Positions 1 to 5,298 of a stretch of 7,648 nt of DNA are shown one piece after another (within the stretch, counting starts at the first letter, position 1; the number at the start of each line of letters is the position of its first letter). Source of the DNA: Methylacidiphilum caldifontis (GTDB lineage: Bacteria > Verrucomicrobiota > Verrucomicrobiia > Methylacidiphilales > CAMAQI01); NCBI GenBank assembly GCA_945860255.1, contig CAMAQI010000110.1, positions 1-7,648 of the forward strand, written 5' to 3'. The translations under genes and the position numbers were made by a program. Under the pieces are notes generated by a model. It worked only from the letters and a program-made list of their open reading frames with translations. It was not told the origin of the DNA and did not search any database.

Positions 1-2230
1 GGAGATCACCATCGCCTGTAATAATGAAGGGGAACAAAAACGACTTGAGGAACTTCTCCGGGAAAATGGTTTTATCGATACCGGAATTCACTACGAAATT
101 CGTCCGATTCTCCGTGGATTTCTCTGGAAAGAGGCTCACTCTGTTTTACTCACAGATGCTGAAATTTTTGGTCGCTATCAAACACTTCGAGGGATTCGCA
201 AAGGAAATACCGTTCTTAAATCGACTCCCCGTACGATGGCGGTCAACTCCTCGCAACTCGAATTAGGGGACTACGTCGTTCACCGCCAACACGGAATCTC
301 CCTTTATCACGGCCTACAACAGATTCCGGGCGAAGATCACGATGTCCTCGTCTTAGAGTTCGCCGCCGGAGCGAAACTTTTCGTTCCCTTAGAGCAAGCC
401 CACCTGGTCACTCGTTATGTCGGAGTCGGAAAACATCACCCGGGACTCGATACTCTTGGGGGAAGTCGATGGGAAAAGGCGCGTGCCACAGCTCAGAAAT
501 CGGTTTTTCAATACGCTGAAAAATTGCTCGCGGTGCAAGCGGAACGAGATACCCGTTCCGGTCATGCTTTCGGACCGGATACGGAGTGGCAAATCGAATT
601 CGAAAACTCTTTCCTCTACGACGAGACCCCCGATCAACTCAAAGCGATCGCCGAATCCAAACGAGACATGGAAACCGCTAAACCGATGGATCGTCTCATC
701 TGCGGAGATGTCGGCTTTGGAAAAACCGAAGTTGCGATTCGAGCGATCTTTAAGTCGGTCATGGATGGCAAACAGGCAGCTCTCCTCGCTCCGACGACTG
801 TTTTAGCTCAGCAACACTATCAAACCCTCAGTCAACGCTACGCTGATTATCCGGTTCGCGTCGAACTCCTCAGTCGATTTAAAACTCAAAAAGAGATCCT
901 CAAGGTCATCGAAGGGGTCAAAACCGGAGCGGTCGATGTCGTGGTCGGAACCCATCGATTGATTTCTGGGGATGTCCTCTTTAAGGATCTTGGCCTTGTT
1001 GTCGTCGATGAGGAACAACGCTTCGGCGTAAAACAGAAAGAGAAATTTAAAGAACTTTTTCGACTTGTCGATATCCTCACGCTCTCCGCCACTCCGATTC
1101 CCCGTACGCTTTATCAAGCCCTCACGGGAATGCGGGATATGACCACCATTGAAACCGCTCCGCCACTCCGTCATTCCGTCGAAACAATTGTCTGTGGCTA
1201 CGACGAACGAGTCATTCGTGAAGCGATTCAACGCGAACTCAAGCGTCAGGGTCAAATTTTCTTTCTTCACAATCGCGTCAAAACCATTGAGCAAATGAAG
1301 GAGCGACTCCAACTCATTGCCCCCGATGCCCGAATTGTGATCGGTCATGGTCAAATGGATAAATCGGATCTCGAAGAGGTCATGCACGCCTTTGTCAACG
1401 GTCAGGCCGATATCCTTCTCTCCACAACGATCATCGAAAGTGGCATCGATATCCCCAACGCCAATACGATCATCATTGATCGTGCCGATCGCTTTGGGTT
1501 GGCCGATCTCTATCAACTCCGCGGACGCGTTGGCCGCTCCCACCATAAAGCCTACGCCTATCTCCTGCTTCCTCGCGATTGGATGGGAACAGGAGAGGCG
1601 AAGAAACGGGTCAATGCCATTAAGCAATATGCGGAACTGGGAGCCGGATTCAAAATCGCCATGCGCGATCTGGAAATCCGTGGAGCAGGAAATGTTCTCG
1701 GAACGGCCCAAAGTGGACATATCACCGCAATCGGATTTGAGCTCTATTGCCAACTTCTCAAAACCGCAGTGGCCCAGATCAAAGGCGAGAAAAAACGGCT
1801 CACCATCGACTGCAAACTGGATCTTGATTTCATCATTCTTCATGAAGGAGCCCTCTCCCCCGGTAAAGAACCGGCCTATCTCACCACCGCTTACATGAAA
1901 GAAACACTCTGGAGAATCGAGGGCTATCGTCGCCTCGCAGAGCTCGGTTCGATCGAGGAATGGAAAGCCCTTCACGAAGAATGGATCGATCGCTTTGGAC
2001 CGCTCCCCGAATCAGCAGAGCTTCTCCTCAAAATTCAGGAGCTCAAAATTCTTGCCTCAAATCGAGAAATCTCCCAAATCCAGACTCAGGCTGGAAAAAT
2101 TATCCTGAAAAGAAACGAAGACTACGTGATGGTCGGGGGAAAGTTTCCCCGCTTGACCACTCCCACAGCACTCTCTAAGGTTCGTGAGTTAAAACAATGG
2201 ATAGAATCCTTCGCACCACTCTCATACTGA
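1..2230 (+). CDS. mfd: Transcription-repair coupling factor Mfd, C-terminal two thirds (5' end outside window)
   Basis: Mfd is a cytoplasmic ATP-driven DNA translocase that pushes stalled RNA polymerase off damaged DNA and recruits UvrA for nucleotide excision repair. The frame is open from base 2, giving 742 residues; family members have about 1,150, so roughly 400 N-terminal residues lie upstream. The ATG at 236 is internal (residue 79), because homologous sequence continues before it. In this numbering, residues 1-80 look like the end of the UvrB-like N-terminal module, and the RNA polymerase-interacting domain starts near 86 (LGDYVVHRQHGI). The helicase motifs follow: Walker A GDVGFGKTE at 235-243, DEEQ at 336-339, SATPIPRT from 362, TTIIESGIDIP from 475 and QLRGRVGRS from 505. 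The translocation region GAGNVLGTAQSGHI and the C-terminal autoinhibitory TRCF domain complete it. All key residues are intact. The end overlaps surA by 34 bases. Confidence 0.97.
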   Translation, partial: EITIACNNEGEQKRLEELLRENGFIDTGIHYEIRPILRGFLWKEAHSVLLTDAEIFGRYQTLRGIRKGNTVLKSTPRTMAVNSSQLELGDYVVHRQHGISLYHGLQQIPGEDHDVLVLEFAAGAKLFVPLEQAHLVTRYVGVGKHHPGLDTLGGSRWEKARATAQKSVFQYAEKLLAVQAERDTRSGHAFGPDTEWQIEFENSFLYDETPDQLKAIAESKRDMETAKPMDRLICGDVGFGKTEVAIRAIFKSVMDGKQAALLAPTTVLAQQHYQTLSQRYADYPVRVELLSRFKTQKEILKVIEGVKTGAVDVVVGTHRLISGDVLFKDLGLVVVDEEQRFGVKQKEKFKELFRLVDILTLSATPIPRTLYQALTGMRDMTTIETAPPLRHSVETIVCGYDERVIREAIQRELKRQGQIFFLHNRVKTIEQMKERLQLIAPDARIVIGHGQMDKSDLEEVMHAFVNGQADILLSTTIIESGIDIPNANTIIIDRADRFGLADLYQLRGRVGRSHHKAYAYLLLPRDWMGTGEAKKRVNAIKQYAELGAGFKIAMRDLEIRGAGNVLGTAQSGHITAIGFELYCQLLKTAVAQIKGEKKRLTIDCKLDLDFIILHEGALSPGKEPAYLTTAYMKETLWRIEGYRRLAELGSIEEWKALHEEWIDRFGPLPESAELLLKIQELKILASNREISQIQTQAGKIILKRNEDYVMVGGKFPRLTTPTALSKVRELKQWIESFAPLSY
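2136..2150. repeat. Perfect GC/AT palindrome near the 3' end of mfd
   Basis: GGGGAAA, a single central G, then TTTCCCC: seven-base perfect arms within the last codons of mfd (coding for the GGKFPR stretch), ending 46 bases before the surA start. It could be a protein-binding palindrome or a small hairpin affecting surA expression. Being inside a coding region, it may equally be chance. The sequence is seen directly; the function is unknown. Confidence 0.4.
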
Positions 2231-3189
2231 TCGTTCTCCTCGTTTCAGGAATTCCGGCCTACTCACAACAGGCCGATGGAATCGCTGCGATCGTCGACGG
2301 ACAAGTCATCACCTTTAGCCAAGTTCGACGCCAAGTTGAATCGACGGAGAAACTCCTCCGTGAAACCTACTCCGGACAAGAGCTCGTCGATAAAGTCAAA
2401 GAGGCTCGACTCAGCTCCCTTCGTGCCTTAATCGAACGCCAACTCATTATCCAAGATTTTAAAAAACAGGGATTTTTCATTCCGGATAGTCTTATTGAAG
2501 ATCGACTCAAAGAGACGATCCAACGCAGCTTTGAAGGGGATCGCACCGCCTTTATACGAACCCTTCAAGCGCAAGGGTTAACGGTTGAAGGCTATAAAAA
2601 GGAACTCAAAGACAACCTCATTGTCACTGCAATGCGACAGAAAAATGTCTCAAGTGCCGTCATCGTCTCCCCGTTTAAGATTGAACAATACTATCAAGAC
2701 AACATCCGCCAATTTCTTCAGGATGAGCAAGTTCAAGTGAGTAACATCTACATGAAAAAATCGCTTTTCCGAGAAACACGAACCAACGCCCAAGGAAAAT
2801 CAGAGGAATACGATCCCTCTCAAGCCGCTATGGAGGAGATTTTAAGCAAACTAGAAACGGGATCCAAATTTAGCGAACTCGCTCGCTCCTATTCAGAAGG
2901 AACCAATCGGGATCAGGGCGGGGATATGGGGTGGCTCACCGAACAGACCCTTCGAGCAGAACTTGCTAAAGTCGCCTTCAAGTTAAAACCGGGACAGACC
3001 TCTTCGCTGATCACCACCGATGACGGCTACTATATCCTTCGAGTCGAAAACCGCAGACGATCTAAGGTCACCCCGCTCTCTGAAATTCGTGATGAAATCG
3101 AAAAGACTCTCCTCCAAGAAGAACGCCTTCATCTTCAACAAAATTGGCTCGATGGTTTGAAGACCCGCTACTTCATCAAGATGTTCTAA
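2197..3189 (+). CDS. surA: SurA-like periplasmic chaperone with one parvulin peptidyl-prolyl isomerase domain
   Basis: This 330-residue protein is predicted to be exported and to help outer-membrane or other secreted proteins fold by binding unfolded chains and isomerising prolyl bonds. Residues 1-23 form a Sec signal peptide: arginines at 3 and 6, a hydrophobic core, and a likely cleavage after AYS (residue 23). Residues about 27-170 are the SurA N-terminal chaperone region (AAIVDGQVITFSQVRRQVE at its start). Residues about 177-286 are a rotamase domain with the family pattern SKFSELARSYSEG, QGGDMGWL and DDGYYILRVENR, followed by a helical tail. E. coli SurA has two parvulin domains; only one is present here, so it resembles the shorter SurA/PrsA-like proteins common outside Proteobacteria. 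The ATG at 2197 is chosen because it gives a complete signal peptide. It lies inside mfd, which suggests translational coupling; no strong Shine-Dalgarno is visible. The symbol is by similarity; orthology is not proven. Confidence 0.88.
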   Translation: MDRILRTTLILIVLLVSGIPAYSQQADGIAAIVDGQVITFSQVRRQVESTEKLLRETYSGQELVDKVKEARLSSLRALIERQLIIQDFKKQGFFIPDSLIEDRLKETIQRSFEGDRTAFIRTLQAQGLTVEGYKKELKDNLIVTAMRQKNVSSAVIVSPFKIEQYYQDNIRQFLQDEQVQVSNIYMKKSLFRETRTNAQGKSEEYDPSQAAMEEILSKLETGSKFSELARSYSEGTNRDQGGDMGWLTEQTLRAELAKVAFKLKPGQTSSLITTDDGYYILRVENRRRSKVTPLSEIRDEIEKTLLQEERLHLQQNWLDGLKTRYFIKMF

Positions 3190-3195
3190 GAGAAA

Positions 3196-3237
3196 CCTCC
3201 CCCCTCCCTGCTCCTTAGAGATATTTTTCAAAAAATA
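3196..3237 (+). other. Spacer after surA: pyrimidine tract followed by AT palindrome
   Basis: Seven bases after the surA stop, 3196-3216 is almost purely C/T (one G). It is followed by TATTTTT-CA-AAAAATA (3222-3237), a seven-base perfect AT inverted repeat with a two-base centre. There is no GC stem followed by a T-run, so this is not a classical intrinsic terminator. A role in ending or processing the mfd-surA transcript is possible but not shown. Confidence 0.3.
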
Positions 3238-3246
3238 GCTAGATTA

Positions 3247-3269
3247 AATCTCACTTTTTGCGTGAGATT
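3247..3269 (+). repeat. Eight-base stem hairpin upstream of the lipoprotein gene
   Basis: AATCTCAC and GTGAGATT are perfect inverted arms separated by the seven-base loop TTTTTGC. The structure ends 29 bases before the lipoprotein ATG. It could be an operator (palindromic repressor site), a leader hairpin, or a weak terminator for the upstream genes. The following ATTTAAAAATA is AT-rich but lacks a clean T-run, so terminator activity on the plus strand is doubtful. Confidence 0.45.
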
Positions 3270-3298
3270 ATTTAAAAATAGGGTTATCTTGAGAAAGA

Positions 3299-3796
3299 AT
3301 GAACCCTCCTCTTTCGTTACGTTTTTTGCTATTCCTTCCCATTTTCAGTTTCCTTTTAATTTCCTGCGGAAAAAAGGATCCCTTTACCGATGCGGATACT
3401 CACCTTCAGCAAAAGGTCGAATACCTTCAAGCCAAAGGTCGCTTTTTAGCAGCAGAAAACTCCAAAGCACTTCAAGAAAAAACAACAGAACCCCCCGTCT
3501 TGACCACGATTGCCGATGTTAAAAGCATTTTTCCGAAATCCAAACCGATGCCAGAACCTTGGGCGGCAATGCTCACTTTTAGTATGCTTCATACGCAGGG
3601 AAGAAGTGAGGTGATGCGCGAAAATTTCCGGATCATCTTTGAATTTGAAGCCCCCTATTGGGCCATCGCCAAAATGGAGAGCGAACAGTTTTGGAGAAAA
3701 ACAGGACAACATGTTTCTTGGAAAGAGATCACCCTCGAATCAAACAAAGATGGCTGGGATATGGTAAGCTCTCTCCTCGGACTCAGTGGCCCTTAA
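3299..3796 (+). CDS. Predicted lipoprotein of unknown function
   Basis: This 165-residue protein has a clear lipoprotein signal peptide. A short N-terminus with Arg8 leads into a hydrophobic run, then the lipobox L-I-S-C with the lipidated cysteine at residue 23, followed by GKKDP. Mature length is about 143 residues. Residue +2 after the cysteine is glycine, not the aspartate that retains lipoproteins in the inner membrane of E. coli, so outer-membrane anchoring is possible if that rule applies here. The mature part begins with a charged, probably helical stretch (residues about 30-62, rich in Q, K, E and A). A likely globular half follows with four tryptophans (PEPWAAMLTF, APYWAIAKMESEQFWRKTG, then VSWKEITLES and NKDGWDM share the rest). 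I do not recognise the family. The start is preceded by a weak GAG five bases upstream. It is 109 bases downstream of surA and ends 33 bases before the convergent rpoN end. Confidence 0.75.
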   Translation: MNPPLSLRFLLFLPIFSFLLISCGKKDPFTDADTHLQQKVEYLQAKGRFLAAENSKALQEKTTEPPVLTTIADVKSIFPKSKPMPEPWAAMLTFSMLHTQGRSEVMRENFRIIFEFEAPYWAIAKMESEQFWRKTGQHVSWKEITLESNKDGWDMVSSLLGLSGP

Positions 3797-3797
3797 C

Positions 3798-3820
3798 CAA
3801 AATACCTTTTGAACCCAAAA
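3798..3820. repeat. Overlapping AT-rich hairpins in the convergent gap
   Basis: Between the two convergent stop codons, CAAAA (3798-3802) can pair with TTTTG (3807-3811), which can instead pair with CAAAA (3816-3820). Both stems are five base pairs with four-base loops, and they are mutually exclusive. This is the only candidate for a bidirectional transcription end in the 33-base gap, but the stems are weak and I would not call it a terminator with confidence. Confidence 0.25.
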
Positions 3821-3829
3821 ACAGTGAAT

Positions 3830-5173
3830 TTAACTCTTCGATTGCTTCCGTAGATGCGAGGGTAAAACCCCCATCGCCGTCCGATATTTAACGACCGTTC
3901 GTCTCGCAACTTGAACTCCCTGCTCTCCCAAAATCTTTGTAATCTCCTCATCTGAAAGTGGCTTAATTGCATTCTCTCGGGAAATAATCTCACGAATCTT
4001 ATCCTTTACACTGGTATTGGAGATCAGCTGTCCATCTTGCCCCAAATAGCCAGTCGTAAAAAAATATTTCATCTCAAAAACACCGTGCGGAGTCATCACA
4101 TATTTTCCAGAAACCGCACGACTCACGGTCGTTTCATGAACGCCGACCACCTCTGCGACCTGATTCATCGTTAACGGCTTCAGTTGGGCCACCCCTTTTT
4201 CAAAAAACTCTTGCTGCCGCTTCAACACCTCCTGAGCAATCGCATTCAACGTTTGTTGCCGTTGCTGAAGACACTTAATCAAAAATTTGCCACTCCGTAT
4301 CTTATCCTTTAAATAGTCTCTCAATCCCCGATCCTCTCCCGTCGAGCCAAGGAGATCTTTATACTCATCCTTGATCTTCAACTTCGGAATCACCTCATCG
4401 TTAATCAAAATCACCCATTGATCCTCCTCTTTCCGAATCACAATCTCGGGAACCACAATATTCTGCTTCTCATCGGAAGCGTAGGCCGCCCCCGGTCGAG
4501 GGTTTAAATGACCGATCGTTTGAGAGGCCTCCACGACTCGCTCGGTTGCAACCTTTAACGACTTGGCAATTTGTGGGTAACGCTTGTGACCTAAATCATC
4601 CAAATAATCTCGGATAATCATCCCCTCAATATCCTGATCTTTTCGAATCCTCTTCAGTTGAATCAATAAGCATTCCTGTAAAGTCCGCGCACCGACCCCC
4701 GAGGGCTCAAAAGTCTGAATGATTTCAAGGGCCTTTAGAACTTTTTCATAAGGGACTTGCGCACTCATCGCAATCTCCTCGAGCGGTACCTTCAAAAACC
4801 CGCGCTCATCAAGATTTCCGATAATCTCATCTCCTGCACTCACGATCTCACTATCGCCATCACTCAAAGCCAACTGCTGAGAGAGGTGATCCGAAAGCTT
4901 GATCCCTTCCGATTGAGAATCAAAAAAGAACTGGCGCTTTTCAGCATCTTCGGATGTATAGCGTGAGGAACCGACATTGGATTGAGAAAAATACTCCTTC
5001 CAATCATCATCCCGTTGACTCTCACTCGCCGTTTGCGGAAGATCATCCATCTCATCGGAAGAGGATGGAGGCTCAGAAATCTCCTCTAAAACTGGATTAG
5101 CCGCAATCTCTTGCTGAACCAACGATTGAAGCTCTAAAGCCGGGGCTTGTAGAAGATGCAACGATTGCTGCAT
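3830..5173 (-). CDS. rpoN: RNA polymerase sigma-54 factor, Region I shortened by an in-frame stop just upstream
   Basis: RpoN directs RNA polymerase core to -24/-12 promoters and needs an AAA+ enhancer-binding activator to open DNA. From the ATG at 5173 it has 447 residues; family members usually have 450-500. Residues 1-31 (MQQSLHLLQAPALELQ... to NPVLEE) are the second half of Region I. About 35-95 is the acidic, variable Region II. About 95-180 is the core-binding domain (SDHLSQQL, IIGNLDERGFL, FEPSGVGARTLQECLL). The DNA-binding part includes the helix-turn-helix at 336-358 (NQVAEVVGVHETTVSRAVSGKY) and the RpoN box ARRTVVKYR at 423-431. The first half of Region I appears in the same frame upstream but is cut off by TAA at 5174-5176. 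No Shine-Dalgarno sits at a normal distance from this ATG; the nearest AGGG is 18 bases away. The protein may be made by reinitiation, or the gene may be damaged. It lies downstream of secA on the same strand. Confidence 0.93.
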   Translation of the reverse strand: MQQSLHLLQAPALELQSLVQQEIAANPVLEEISEPPSSSDEMDDLPQTASESQRDDDWKEYFSQSNVGSSRYTSEDAEKRQFFFDSQSEGIKLSDHLSQQLALSDGDSEIVSAGDEIIGNLDERGFLKVPLEEIAMSAQVPYEKVLKALEIIQTFEPSGVGARTLQECLLIQLKRIRKDQDIEGMIIRDYLDDLGHKRYPQIAKSLKVATERVVEASQTIGHLNPRPGAAYASDEKQNIVVPEIVIRKEEDQWVILINDEVIPKLKIKDEYKDLLGSTGEDRGLRDYLKDKIRSGKFLIKCLQQRQQTLNAIAQEVLKRQQEFFEKGVAQLKPLTMNQVAEVVGVHETTVSRAVSGKYVMTPHGVFEMKYFFTTGYLGQDGQLISNTSVKDKIREIISRENAIKPLSDEEITKILGEQGVQVARRTVVKYRTAMGVLPSHLRKQSKS

Positions 5174-5230
5174 TTACACCGAAAGCGCTTGCCCTAACGC
5201 CATTTGCTGATGCAAATTCATGTCTGCCAT
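5174..5230 (-). other. 18-codon upstream part of the rpoN frame ending in TAA
   Basis: Reading the minus strand from an ATG at 5230 gives MADMNLHQQMALGQALSV, then TAA at 5174-5176, then directly the ATG of the 447-residue rpoN frame. Start, stop and downstream gene are all in the same frame. The glutamine- and leucine-rich peptide looks like the beginning of sigma-54 Region I, and the order Q-A-L-S-V-stop-M-Q-Q-S-L puts the stop where the family commonly has a glutamine. A CAA codon would become TAA by a single C-to-T change. It is therefore either the severed start of rpoN or a leader peptide coupled to it by TAAATG. A second in-frame ATG lies at 5221. Confidence 0.8.
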
Positions 5231-5244
5231 AATTTAACTAAATT
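5231..5244. repeat. AT palindrome immediately before the upstream rpoN start
   Basis: On the minus strand, AATTTA-GT-TAAATT abuts the ATG at 5230 and occupies the place where a Shine-Dalgarno sequence would be; none is visible there. It may simply be an unstructured AT-rich leader that helps initiation without a Shine-Dalgarno, or a binding site overlapping the start of transcription or translation. Confidence 0.35.
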
Positions 5245-5266
5245 ACGGTAAAATCACCTAACTGCA

Positions 5267-5283
5267 AGCAATTTTCATGCCTA
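5267..5283 (-). promoter_or_regulatory. Predicted -24/-12 sigma-54 promoter driving rpoN
   Basis: The minus strand reads TAGGCATG-AAAA-TTGCT, close to the family consensus YTGGCACG-N4-TTGCW. The essential GG (-24 region) and GC (-12 region) are both present with exactly ten bases between them, the four TTGC bases match, and the only clear departures are A for T before GG and T for C. It lies in the noncoding gap just after secA. The predicted transcript start is near 5256, giving a leader of about 26 bases before the ATG at 5230. This suggests that sigma-54 transcribes its own gene, with an activator bound upstream, inside or near the secA 3' end. No experimental support is available. Confidence 0.65.
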
Positions 5284-5298
5284 TAAATGAACTATAAA
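5281..5298. repeat. Direct repeat, 11-base period, at the secA stop codon
   Basis: CTATAAA occurs at 5281-5287 and again at 5292-5298, separated by TGAA. The period of 11 bases is about one DNA turn. One copy overlaps the upstream edge of the predicted -24 element and the other covers the secA stop codon. It could be part of a regulator site for the rpoN promoter, but two AT-rich seven-base copies may well be chance. Confidence 0.35.

Noticed and set aside
236..238. ATG as the start of a shorter helicase gene
   Set aside because: The same frame continues to base 2 with Mfd-like sequence (GFLWKEAHSVLLTDAEIFG), so this Met is internal.
647..654. GCGATCGC octamer and many CGATCG/GATC sites as a possible genome-wide repeat like HIP1
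   Set aside because: I noticed only one full octamer, and the GATC-containing words fall in Asp/Arg/Ile codons of mfd, as expected from codon use.
1347..1898. 183-codon plus-strand frame within mfd
   Set aside because: It is a shifted-frame reading of the helicase C-terminal region, with serine/proline-rich low-complexity translation and no start signal.
803..1975. 390-codon open frame antisense to mfd
   Set aside because: It lies wholly opposite the conserved Mfd helicase motifs, its translation has no recognisable domain, and such long antisense frames arise from codon bias in a conserved gene.
3196..3216. Minus-strand AAGGAG...GGGAGG as a Shine-Dalgarno for a small antisense gene
   Set aside because: The first minus-strand ATG just downstream meets a stop codon almost at once, so no gene is supported.
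3196..3237. Intrinsic terminator after surA
   Set aside because: The inverted repeat is purely A/T with a two-base centre and no GC stem followed by a T-run; kept only as a low-confidence spacer feature.
5174..5176. TAA reassigned to a sense codon
   Set aside because: TAA serves as the genuine stop of surA, the lipoprotein gene and rpoN in the same window, so a genome-wide code change is not supported.
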